From: a virus
Virus record (IMG/VR): IMGVR_UViG_3300007538_000244
Location: 1 to 20,557 of that record
Direction: 5' to 3' (one strand)
Length of the DNA: 20,557 bases
Shown: positions 12,949 to 18,914 of the stretch, piece by piece
How the letters are laid out: every line of letters begins with the position of its first letter
Position numbering within the stretch: position 1 is the stretch's first letter
The notes under the pieces: generated by a model
What the model saw: only the letters and a program-made list of their open reading frames with translations
Told to the model about the DNA's origin: nothing
Database searches by the model: none
Position numbers and translations under genes: made by a program

Positions 12949-13418
12949 TCAAAGCAATGAAAATCAAAGAAGACGCTAAATCCTCTTGCTATTGCCACTT
13001 GGTTCAGTGCCTACGGGATTCGATGCACCTTTACCAACAGACCTTACTGGTGCACTGGGGTCTGATGGGAGGTAAGTTTTACTCGATTCATAAACTTACT
13101 CAAGAAATCTACGAGGAGATGCAAGAAGGCATCGACGTAATTGCGGAACACGTTCGATCTTTAGATATCGCTACCCCGAAAACTGTCGAAGATTTGACGT
13201 ATTCAACTCTTCCTGCGATTCCCCTCGACGATTGCTTCAATCAAGAAGAAATCATTGCTCAGTTGGCAGCTAACCACAATTCCCTGGCAATGCGTTTCGA
13301 GGAGTTAGCGGCCAAATCAGAGACCATGGGAGACCAGTTGACGCTTGATATTGGTGTTGAGCGGGGTAGAGCCCACAAAAAGTTCCAATGGCTCCTCAAG
13401 GCGAATCTAGACGCCTAG
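12942..13418 (+). CDS. Dps/ferritin-like protein
   Basis: A 158-residue helical protein. The signature LLVHWGLMGGKFYSIH (H38, H50) followed by EGIDVIAEHVRSLDIATP (D65, E69) reproduces the Dps ferroxidase spacing (E. coli Dps H51, H63, D78, E82). The position equal to Dps D67 is Gln54. The C-terminal part DQLTLDIGVERGRAHKKFQW also fits a Dps fourth helix. Dps proteins form 12-subunit shells that oxidise and store iron with peroxide and may bind DNA. In a phage it could protect DNA from host oxidative stress or hold iron. I use ATG 12942, which overlaps the upstream stop; ATG 12957 is an alternative. It ends with TAG. Confidence 0.82.
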   Translation: MVIKAMKIKEDAKSSCYCHLVQCLRDSMHLYQQTLLVHWGLMGGKFYSIHKLTQEIYEEMQEGIDVIAEHVRSLDIATPKTVEDLTYSTLPAIPLDDCFNQEEIIAQLAANHNSLAMRFEELAAKSETMGDQLTLDIGVERGRAHKKFQWLLKANLDA

Positions 13419-13442
13419 AATAAAACGAAATAAATAAGGCCC

Positions 13443-13787
13443 ATGGCGTTTTTTGAAGGGTATCAGCAGACACTCAGTAAAAATTTTGATGAGCTGACCG
13501 CACCAGGAGTTACTGATGTAGTTGATGTGCATGTCGTTAACTATTTCTCTAGTAGAAATTACACGATGATTGTGACGGTTACGGATATTGATGATTCAGT
13601 TGTTGTTCGCTTGGATGCAAGCCTTGACGGTATCAATTACGGGCCGTTAATTTCAAATACCATCACCAAGAACGGAACCTATCCCTATTATGCTAATGGT
13701 GCGCCCGTTGGTTTTGTTAGGTGTAACTTTTTGAAGGAAACAGGTGGTACTAATGCAGTTGTTAAGTTCAGTATTTCCGCTAATTAA
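13443..13787 (+). CDS. Virion-like beta protein
   Basis: A 114-residue protein: MAFFEGYQQTLSKNFDELTA, NYFSSRNYTMIVTVTDIDD, VVVRLDASLDGINYGPLISN, ending VVKFSISAN. Alternating strands of Val/Ile/Thr and a DGxNYGPL turn resemble small beta-sandwich virion or decoration proteins. AAGG lies 4 bases before the ATG. The stop shares TTAA with the convergent oxygenase gene (4-base overlap). Otherwise unassigned. Confidence 0.68.
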   Translation: MAFFEGYQQTLSKNFDELTAPGVTDVVDVHVVNYFSSRNYTMIVTVTDIDDSVVVRLDASLDGINYGPLISNTITKNGTYPYYANGAPVGFVRCNFLKETGGTNAVVKFSISAN

Positions 13788-14575
13788 ATAAGGCTCCAGC
13801 TCCTAAACCACTTGGTAATTACGTATTTTGACCCACTTAGTGGCGGTTTCGCTTCATGGAGTGTTTTAGGGTTCGGTATCCCGTTGGAGTAAAGATTGTT
13901 CCAGGCGATTAACGTTCCCCTTTTAGGTTTTACAGTTAATTTTAGGTGCTTAAAGAATGTCTCGCCTCCTTCCTCTACATCATTGAGGTATAACATTGCT
14001 GTCCAGGTTCTTTGTCCCATCCATGTGCAATATGTTTCATATTCTTTAGACAACGGGGGGAAGAAATCGTGATGCTCTTTATAGTATTGACCAATTTCGT
14101 ACTTTTGGGATTGCATTGCTTCTCCGCAGAACGGACTAAGCCCCATGATGTTTGTTATCCGCTGATCAATTGCTAAATACAGGGAATCATGAAAGTAGTG
14201 TAAGCAAGCTGTTTTACTGGTTCTGTACGGAGAAACCACATTTTGCTTATCTTTATCGGCAACTGTAGACGGATTTAAATCTTTCTCTACTTTTTCGATT
14301 AAATCTTCCGCTTCTTTCTCTGTAACTAAGTTATCGTAGGTGTAAACCTGGGTGAATGGGTAGTAAATGCGTTTACCTTTCAGGGTAATAGGCGCGTTAT
14401 AGAATCCCTTGTAGTCAATAGATCTAGGTTTAGACCGAAAAGAGCAAAGTTCTATGATTTGCTCAATTTCTTCATCGGTTAGGTTGTATATATCTTTGTA
14501 GTTTTCTTTAAGGTGTAACTTGCTACTGCCACAAACGGCTGCCTCCATGAAAGATTTGATGATGCTGTTATCCAT
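13784..14575 (-). CDS. 2OG-Fe(II) oxygenase, prolyl-4-hydroxylase-like
   Basis: A 263-residue protein with a C-terminal dioxygenase domain. HHD at 168-170 gives the iron-binding HxD (YKEHHDFFP). MLYLNDVEEGGETFF (194-208) and GTLIAWNNLYSNGIPNP (220-236) match the double-stranded beta-helix core. TLHEAKPPLSGSKYVITKWF carries the distal iron His (H240) and the 2-oxoglutarate-binding Lys (K250). These enzymes hydroxylate proline or other residues or small molecules using O2, Fe(II) and 2-oxoglutarate. P4H-like genes are common in cyanophages; their substrate is generally unknown. The first 60 residues are a separate helical segment, and YYPFTQVYTYDNLVTEKEAE opens the enzyme domain. It is transcribed against the flanking genes. 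Confidence 0.9.
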   Translation of the reverse strand: MDNSIIKSFMEAAVCGSSKLHLKENYKDIYNLTDEEIEQIIELCSFRSKPRSIDYKGFYNAPITLKGKRIYYPFTQVYTYDNLVTEKEAEDLIEKVEKDLNPSTVADKDKQNVVSPYRTSKTACLHYFHDSLYLAIDQRITNIMGLSPFCGEAMQSQKYEIGQYYKEHHDFFPPLSKEYETYCTWMGQRTWTAMLYLNDVEEGGETFFKHLKLTVKPKRGTLIAWNNLYSNGIPNPKTLHEAKPPLSGSKYVITKWFRSWSLI

Positions 14576-14626
14576 GTGTAGCTTTACCGTTTGTAGAATA
14601 TCTTAGTTCAAAATGCTGCGGATCTA

Positions 14627-14782
14627 GTGGAGCTGATCATCTTAACGTTTGGTTTGGTTTTCGGCAGTATTTACGGCCTAAGCTCCGCCATTCTCGGACA
14701 GCAAGAAGATGCAAGCCATTTCAAATCCTCGAAGCTTCTTAAAAGAGTACGCAGTCAAGCACGGGGGACCCGGGCCTTCTAA
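14627..14782 (+). CDS. Small membrane protein (51 aa)
   Basis: A GTG-initiated frame: VELIILTFGLVFGSIYGLSS is a membrane segment, followed by AILGQQEDASHFKSSKLL and a basic end, KRVRSQARGTRAF. It stops at TAA 14780-14782. A hydrophobic N-terminus followed by a positive tail is a typical small phage inner-membrane peptide. It overlaps the next small frame by 74 bases, so at least one of the two may be non-functional. AGTGGAG near the start provides only a weak ribosome site. Confidence 0.5.
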   Translation: MELIILTFGLVFGSIYGLSSAILGQQEDASHFKSSKLLKRVRSQARGTRAF

Positions 14783-14858
14783 AGGTGTATCTGATTCACT
14801 GGATTTCACGATAGATCAGCGTTTTGAACCTCTGGAAAAGCCTCCTTACCGCGTCTGA
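14709..14858 (+). CDS. Small hypothetical protein (49 aa)
   Basis: An ATG frame with AAGAAG just upstream. The product is MQAISNPRSFLKEYAVKHGG, then PGPSKGVSDSLDFTIDQRFE, ending PLEKPPYRV, with TGA 14856-14858. Its composition looks like a real short phage protein with a Gly/Pro hinge. It shares 74 bases with the membrane peptide in another frame. A promoter begins directly at its stop. Function is unknown. Confidence 0.55.
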   Translation: MQAISNPRSFLKEYAVKHGGPGPSKGVSDSLDFTIDQRFEPLEKPPYRV

Positions 14859-14886
14859 TTGACACTCAGTTCAGCGCTGTTAAGAT
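14859..14886 (+). promoter_or_regulatory. Sigma-70-type promoter for the NblA-like gene
   Basis: A perfect -35 box TTGACA (14859-14864), a 16-base spacer, and TAAGAT (14881-14886) as -10 with 5 of 6 matches. Transcription should start near 14893, leaving a leader of about 15 bases before ATG 14909. It is the best sigma-70 match I noticed in the window and lies in one of the few real gaps. It would give host-polymerase (early) expression to 14909 and perhaps the genes after it. Confidence 0.7.
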
Positions 14887-14908
14887 AAGTGTAAGGTTTG
14901 GATCAACC

Positions 14909-15124
14909 ATGGAGGCTTTAGATTTGCCGATGGACGTGGAGTTCACCATCCACGCAGCGGCCCTGGCGATTCAGAACATGGATCGAGACGACCTGGAAGA
15001 AGCGTTCATCGAGATGCTGCACCAGAAAGCTCTAGACCGCCAAATGTTCCTGGGTATCCTTAAAGACCACGGCATCGACGCCAACATTAGCTTTAACTAC
15101 TCCACGCTCGGACAGATTTCCTAA
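14909..15124 (+). CDS. NblA-like small helical protein (tentative)
   Basis: A 71-residue protein: MEALDLPMDVEFTIHAAALA, IQNMDRDDLEEAFIEMLHQK, ALDRQMFLGILKDHGIDANI. The order (short leader, EF plus helix, MxRxxLxxxxxExxxQ, RxxxxxxxLKxHGI) is like the two-helix NblA proteins, which trigger phycobilisome breakdown and are known from some freshwater cyanophages. Length also fits (NblA is about 60 aa). The match is by pattern only, and other small helical-hairpin proteins could look the same. It has its own strong promoter, unlike its neighbours, which fits an early host-takeover role. It ends 5 bases before the next start. Confidence 0.5.
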   Translation: MEALDLPMDVEFTIHAAALAIQNMDRDDLEEAFIEMLHQKALDRQMFLGILKDHGIDANISFNYSTLGQIS

Positions 15125-15129
15125 CTCAA

Positions 15130-15516
15130 ATGGCCACCCGCATTATCAAAGGCACGCTTGACAACTTCCAGGTTGATTCTGGTTCCGACGTGACCTACCT
15201 GGGCAATACCTCCGCTGCTACTACTGGCGGCATCAATATCCGTGGTTTCCGCGTGAACCCCTCCACCACTGGTGACATTGTGGTGACGCTCGAGGGCACT
15301 GCCGGAATTAACACGATGGAAATCTTCCAAGAGGATGATTACAGCGCAGCCAGCGCTCCATCCGGCTATACCAAGTTCAGCAACATCGCCAAATCCGGCA
15401 AGGGTGGCGGCGCTGTCGGTGTCACGGTGACTGACGCAAGCAAAAACTATGTTGTCCTACTGAAGCTGGACGGTTACAGTGAGGTGAAGTACGCCGGCAC
15501 TGTGGTTGTCCCCTAA
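15130..15516 (+). CDS. Virion structural protein
   Basis: A 128-residue beta-rich protein: MATRIIKGTLDNFQVDSGSD, GGINIRGFRVNPSTTGDIVV, FQEDDYSAASAPSGYTKFSN, KNYVVLLKLDGYSEVKYAGT, VVVP. The Gly/Ser/Thr/Val content and regular strands are typical of phage tail-tube, fibre or decoration proteins. It is higher in GC than the structural block at 2899-9592, which may reflect a different origin or expression need. The stop overlaps the TTG start of the lysozyme-like gene by 11 bases. No specific family is recognised. Confidence 0.65.
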   Translation: MATRIIKGTLDNFQVDSGSDVTYLGNTSAATTGGINIRGFRVNPSTTGDIVVTLEGTAGINTMEIFQEDDYSAASAPSGYTKFSNIAKSGKGGGAVGVTVTDASKNYVVLLKLDGYSEVKYAGTVVVP

Positions 15517-16255
15517 GGTCTGGAAAGATTACCCCTTTCTAACTCAGAAAGGGGTTGACATCATAAAAGCTTACACAGAGCCCCGTACCCACTTAGGTAT
15601 GGGGCGTTATGGCTCGTACCGAGAATACGGCGAGGATATCTGGCGAATCGGGTATGGCAGCAAAAAACTAGGTAAACACTGGGTCAACCTACGAGAAGTT
15701 GCAAGCTACGGTCAGATTGAGCGTCAGCTGATTGAGGATCTCAAGGAGTTCTCAACGCAAGTAGCAGCCTATGTACACGTCCCGTTGAATAAAAATCGAC
15801 GTGCCGCTGTTCTCAGCTTCGCACACAGCCTCGGCATCGGAGGATTCAAAAATAGCCGTTTACTAGACCTAATCAACAGTCACGCCTCTAGAAAGGCGAT
15901 CATCCAGGAATGGTCGCCACACATCAACTCTATTTGGCGTTCTGGTGGTGAGCGGATGATCAACCGTAGGCGGACGGAGTTGGATACCTACTTTGCGGCC
16001 GACAAAGAAATCCCAACCATGACACCGCATGACTGTAAAACAGACGGGTGCCTTCTGAATTTGGTCGAGACTTACAGATACCTCCCAAATCAGGTGCGGG
16101 CTATCGAGTATCTCGAGCGCAAAATGACCGAATGGGACCCTAGTGGGGCTGCTCTTCGCTATTTTTTCCGTTTGTGGGGTCAGCGCCCAGTTTCTCTAGG
16201 ATCTCCGCAGCCTCTACTGCTTGACCCTTTTGGAGAAGATCCAGAGCCTCAATGA
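15506..16255 (+). CDS. GH24-like lysozyme with extra C-terminal region
   Basis: A 249-residue protein. Residues 10-60 carry the lysozyme opening FLTQKGVDIIKAYTEPRTHL and WRIGYGSKKLG, with E25 the likely catalytic acid and IGYG the conserved strand. The helical core AAVLSFAHSLGIGGFKNSRL, the ERMINRRRTE segment and the length match GH24. The C-terminal 80 residues (CKTDGCLLNLVETYRYL, AIEYLERKMTEWDPSGAALR) are an added helical part not seen in the endolysin at 9881. The start must lie before the hairpin at 15531, and TTG 15506 is the only suitable codon. The last 116 bases overlap a minus-strand gene. It could act in lysis or as a virion enzyme. Confidence 0.72.
   Translation: MSPKVWKDYPFLTQKGVDIIKAYTEPRTHLGMGRYGSYREYGEDIWRIGYGSKKLGKHWVNLREVASYGQIERQLIEDLKEFSTQVAAYVHVPLNKNRRAAVLSFAHSLGIGGFKNSRLLDLINSHASRKAIIQEWSPHINSIWRSGGERMINRRRTELDTYFAADKEIPTMTPHDCKTDGCLLNLVETYRYLPNQVRAIEYLERKMTEWDPSGAALRYFFRLWGQRPVSLGSPQPLLLDPFGEDPEPQ
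15531..15555. other. Perfect 10-bp hairpin at start of lysozyme gene
   Basis: ACCCCTTTCT (15531-15540) and AGAAAGGGGT (15546-15555) form a perfect 10-bp stem with loop AACTC, 15 bases after the virion gene's stop. No U-run follows on the + strand, so it is not a standard terminator. It lies inside the first codons of the lysozyme-like gene and could lower its translation or cause RNA processing. Confidence 0.6.
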
Positions 16256-16301
16256 GCTGTAGCTCTGGTATGTAGTTTTTTAGAAATTCTTCATATTTCA
16301 C
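16140..16301 (-). CDS. Small helical protein overlapping the lysozyme gene antisense
   Basis: A 53-residue frame starting with GTG at 16301, which overlaps the upstream stop codon in a GTGA junction. It reads MKYEEFLKNYIPELQLIEAL, then DLLQKGQAVEAAEILEKLGA, ending DPTNGKNSEEQPH with TAG. The composition is a clean two-helix protein and the coupled start supports expression. It is antisense to the last 116 bases of the lysozyme-like gene, whose encoded tail there (from about residue 212) includes a Pro/Leu-rich end. Function is unknown. Confidence 0.6.
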   Translation of the reverse strand: MKYEEFLKNYIPELQLIEALDLLQKGQAVEAAEILEKLGADPTNGKNSEEQPH

Positions 16302-16576
16302 GCCGCCACCTCCGAATCACGTTTCAGTGCAATCTTGAGGAGCACCAGGTAGCCAATTAGGTCCATTACAACGTCTTCATCGTTGGCCAGTAGTCCTGCA
16401 CCCTGCTTCACCCGATTCAGTTTGTCATCAATCCGCACCAAGATCTGCTCTACGGCGTCGGCCTTACTGAAAACGCGGGCAGGATTTAGCGCACTGTCCC
16501 CATACTTGGCATTCTTCTCCAGTAGCAGTTCCTTGATTTGATCACAAATCAGTGCAATGTGTGTCTGAGTGTCCAT
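16298..16576 (-). CDS. Nmad1/DUF1599-like nucleotide-associated protein
   Basis: A 92-residue helical protein with ELLLEKNAKYGDSALNPARV, then FSKADAVEQILVRIDDKLNR, and EDVVMDLIGYLVLLKIAL. The pattern KNxxYGDSxLxPxRVFSKxxAxExIxxRIDDKxxRV...DxxxDLIGYLxLL resembles DUF1599/Nmad1-type and MazG-like all-helical proteins in phages, which are linked to nucleotide handling or base modification. No activity can be proved from the sequence. The end is coupled to the following small gene. The start lies about 25 bases from the divergent + gene. Confidence 0.72.
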   Translation of the reverse strand: MDTQTHIALICDQIKELLLEKNAKYGDSALNPARVFSKADAVEQILVRIDDKLNRVKQGAGLLANDEDVVMDLIGYLVLLKIALKRDSEVAA

Positions 16577-16601
16577 AGTTAGGTTCTGCGAGAATAGTGA
16601 A

Positions 16602-16829
16602 ATGAACCGACAGCTTAGCCAGGATTACGATGTTGACTCTCGTTACAAAGGGGGTAAATACGCACTAGATAATAGTGCTGGTAAAGCCTTTGTGATGAAA
16701 TTCTTAAAAGAACGGCAAGCGTCTAAGGAAATTCCTTATGGCCTTGATTTGCGAACTGAGGATCGTTTCATTGTAGCTGGCCCTGGTGAAAGTAATTATT
16801 CGTACCGAAATGCATTCCGTGCTACGTAA
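16602..16829 (+). CDS. Hypothetical protein (75 aa)
   Basis: From ATG 16602 (an upstream in-frame GTG at 16569 would run into the divergent gene). The product is MNRQLSQDYDVDSRYKGGKY, then KAFVMKFLKERQASKEIPYG, LDLRTEDRFIVAGPGESNYS, YRNAFRAT. Soluble, mixed charge, no known motif. It overlaps the end of the minus-strand methyltransferase-like gene by 8 bases. AT content and codon use are like the structural block, in contrast to the GC-richer surrounding genes. Confidence 0.6.
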   Translation: MNRQLSQDYDVDSRYKGGKYALDNSAGKAFVMKFLKERQASKEIPYGLDLRTEDRFIVAGPGESNYSYRNAFRAT

Positions 16830-17448
16830 TTAGCTTACCTAGGTGTTTGAAGATATAGCGAAATCGCTCAACCTGGTCAAATCCAAACGACACCGGAGGG
16901 AGGTAAATAAAGTACCCCCAAAACAGAGGTGCTGGAACCCTAAAAAACTCCCTGCCGTGAATTAGGTTTGCTCGATCAGTCGGGATACACATTGGAAAAT
17001 CCCAGATTTCAGGACAAACACGCATCATTTCAGGGTACGTAGTGTAAAACAAGGCCTCAGGGATATTTCTGAGTTTCCACTCACGTAGAAGTCTCCGAAA
17101 CCAGATCACCGACGGTGCTTTTGCTCCCGTACCAGCATTTAAACTCCATCGCCATGTCCCACGCTGTTTGTTAAATGAACAGCGACCATAGGTAGGAGGA
17201 AATAGGTAGGTCGTCCCTTTCCATGACTCCTGGATGTTGAGACCATCTTCCTCGAGGGTGTAAATTTTTTTAGCACGCAGGAACTCTGAATTAGCTAAAT
17301 GCGTTGAACACGGGTCCAGATCAATGTCACCCAGCAGCGCGTCAATGTAGGGAAGGTACTCAACAGGAGTAAGCCAATCATCTTTTACGTGACGAATCCG
17401 GCTCATCAGCCGGCGTCTGCGCATAAATTTTTTGCCGTGTAAGCTCAC
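16822..17448 (-). CDS. Dam-type DNA adenine methyltransferase-like protein with altered catalytic motif
   Basis: A 208-residue protein. DDWLTPVEYLPYIDALLGD, DIDLDPCSTHLANSEFLRAK and KIYTLEEDGLNIQESWKG reproduce the opening of phage DNA N6-adenine methyltransferases (PF05869-like): W-T-P, (I/F)DLDxC/A, NxxxxAxxYxTxExDGL, W.G. The catalytic (D/N)PP(Y/F) that should follow is replaced by LFPPTYG (F83 P84 P85 T86), so activity is doubtful or changed. The later part (EALFYTTYPEMMRVCPEI, LIHGREFFRVPAPLFWGYF) keeps the typical aromatic layout. The start overlaps the upstream stop by 4 bases. It may be a protein-binding relative or act on another base. Confidence 0.72.
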   Translation of the reverse strand: MSLHGKKFMRRRRLMSRIRHVKDDWLTPVEYLPYIDALLGDIDLDPCSTHLANSEFLRAKKIYTLEEDGLNIQESWKGTTYLFPPTYGRCSFNKQRGTWRWSLNAGTGAKAPSVIWFRRLLREWKLRNIPEALFYTTYPEMMRVCPEIWDFPMCIPTDRANLIHGREFFRVPAPLFWGYFIYLPPVSFGFDQVERFRYIFKHLGKLIT

Positions 17449-17852
17449 ATCTTCAACAGCGAAGTACCATCTGCGTCATATTTATAGTGAATTAATGACA
17501 TTTGGTCTTTATCTTGGATAATAAAGAGCGCTTCATTCTCGGGATTGATGGATTCCGCCCTGGCGATTGCCTTCTTCATCACATCGGCCGGACCATCCAT
17601 ATCTCGACCATTGAAGTCATTAAGTGCGTTCATTAACGCTTCTACCGTCAAATAGAACATCGAATCGTCCGCATTTTCCGCATCGGGAGCATAGATAACA
17701 GCTCCTGGTCCTTCAAAACCGTAAAACTTCTTAAAGAAATCGCACATATCCACGCAGATCCTTTCGACCACAAGTTTCATCATGGTTTGCTCTGCCTCTG
17801 TTGGTGATGACAGCATCAGTTTGCTAATCATTTTTTTCCTGCGCTCGCTCAT
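17445..17852 (-). CDS. Hypothetical protein (135 aa)
   Basis: An acidic protein: MISKLMLSSPTEAEQTMMKL, then VVERICVDMCDFFKKFYGFE, GPGAVIYAPDAENADDSMFY, KAIARAESINPENEALFIIQ, DKDQMSLIHYKYDADGTSLL. It could be an alpha/beta regulator, but nothing is diagnostic. The first residues MSERRKK are basic. It lies in a three- or four-gene minus-strand run, with its TGA overlapping the methyltransferase-like start (ATGA), suggesting co-expression with that gene. Confidence 0.68.
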   Translation of the reverse strand: MSERRKKMISKLMLSSPTEAEQTMMKLVVERICVDMCDFFKKFYGFEGPGAVIYAPDAENADDSMFYLTVEALMNALNDFNGRDMDGPADVMKKAIARAESINPENEALFIIQDKDQMSLIHYKYDADGTSLLKM

Positions 17853-17877
17853 AGGTTTCTCCAGTTGGCTTAGTTTA

Positions 17878-18462
17878 TCAAGTTTTGTCCTGTTCTGCCA
17901 CCTGAGGTTTCTTGATCAAGTGTGTAAGTCCGGACCGCTTTAAGGTCTCGAGTAGCTTCGGTAGCGGCTTGTATAAGACAACGGCTTTCTGCATATTACC
18001 GATTTTCTTAATGAGTTTCCCGTTTTCGTCCCGTAGCTTCGTCAGCTCCCCCTGGCGGATCAGGTATTCAGCCACGCACCGATAGCGCCGTTTTTCGGCT
18101 AAACCAATGTCCGGATAGCGGTCACAGATGGTGCTGGTCTTCATATCACTAAAAGTGAGTCTAATTTGATCCGCTAGAGACAACCCCATCATCAAGTCCG
18201 TGGTGCTGGTCTCGTAACTGCAAATTAACTCGAGATACCGCCTCAGATCCAGTGTTTCAAAGCTACCGACAGGTGGGATAAAGGGCTCAACCTGAATCGC
18301 CAACGAATCCACCAACAAATCCGCATAATTCTCTACCGTCACGTCATTGATGTCCAGATCGATAAAACGATAGCTCTGGTAGGTTGTTGGAGCGGTCTCA
18401 TCGATCTCGAAATCTGTTTTATCAAGAACTTCAAGCCAGTGTTCAGCGTCGCTTTTCGACAT
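17878..18462 (-). CDS. Hypothetical protein (194 aa)
   Basis: An acidic N-terminal part (MSKSDAEHWLEVLDKTDFEI) and a helical C-terminal half with a basic coiled segment (KLRDENGKLIKKIGNMQKAV) ending VAEQDKT. The middle LELICSYETSTTDLMMGLSL, ADQIRLTFSDMKTSTICDRY, PDIGLAEKRRYRCVAEYLIR could be a helical DNA-binding or regulatory domain, but I cannot match a family. It sits in a minus-strand run, 7 bases after the upstream gene's stop and 25 bases before the next start. Confidence 0.66.
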   Translation of the reverse strand: MSKSDAEHWLEVLDKTDFEIDETAPTTYQSYRFIDLDINDVTVENYADLLVDSLAIQVEPFIPPVGSFETLDLRRYLELICSYETSTTDLMMGLSLADQIRLTFSDMKTSTICDRYPDIGLAEKRRYRCVAEYLIRQGELTKLRDENGKLIKKIGNMQKAVVLYKPLPKLLETLKRSGLTHLIKKPQVAEQDKT

Positions 18463-18469
18463 CAGAGAG

Positions 18470-18859
18470 CTACTTTTGTTGTAGTTTAGCTAATTTGTCG
18501 CGTTTGTCCCACTGTTTCATATGGTCCAGGATCAGTACGTACTCGCAATAAACGCGCTCTTCTTCCATATGGTCCTCCAATCGGGTGACGCTACGCCAAC
18601 GTGGTCCATATACCTCGGTCAGGTGCTTTATGCACTTCTCTTTGGATCCTCCGTAATTAGTAGCCTCCCATAATGCCCGAGCAAACAGACGCTGCTGGTA
18701 CGTCATGAGTTGTGATTTCAACGCCTTGGTGGACACAGAGGTGAGAAATTCGCTAAACTCCTCGATATACGGGTATTTTTCTTCATGAGGCGAATCACAT
18801 ACGCTGAGCTGATTTTGATCATAATCCTTGGCCCACTTGGGGTGATCGGGGTTCAGCAT
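18470..18859 (-). CDS. Hypothetical protein (129 aa)
   Basis: ATG 18859 is chosen because the longer frame (to 18946) would overlap the divergent virion gene. The product begins MLNPDHPKWAKDYDQNQLSV, followed by YIEEFSEFLTSVSTKALKSQ, LMTYQQRLFARALWEATNYG, RVYCEYVLILDHMKQWDKRD and a lysine-rich end. Mostly helical; no family found. It is the first gene of the minus-strand run. The 55-base gap to the divergent ATG at 18915 must carry promoters for both directions; TATAGA and TAGAAT occur there but without a clear -35. Confidence 0.65.
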   Translation of the reverse strand: MLNPDHPKWAKDYDQNQLSVCDSPHEEKYPYIEEFSEFLTSVSTKALKSQLMTYQQRLFARALWEATNYGGSKEKCIKHLTEVYGPRWRSVTRLEDHMEEERVYCEYVLILDHMKQWDKRDKLAKLQQK

Positions 18860-18914
18860 CTGTACGGATTCATCACCGATAGAATCAGTATAGAAGTTAA
18901 ATTGAAGTAAAACA

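Noticed and set aside
13431-13794. Direct repeat TAAATAAGGC on both sides of the 13443 gene
   Set aside because: It is ten bases of AT-rich sequence that includes the ribosome site on one side and the stop codon on the other. Probably chance; no other sign of a mobile gene or late promoter.
14611-14621. An 11-base match (AAATGCTGCGG) to the 3' end region of the tRNA gene
   Set aside because: Too short to be an attachment site, no integrase is present, and the match does not extend into the tRNA arm.
15554-15559. TTGACA as a -35 box within the lysozyme-like gene
   Set aside because: No -10-like hexamer follows at 15-19 bases, and it overlaps the hairpin and codons for conserved lysozyme residues.
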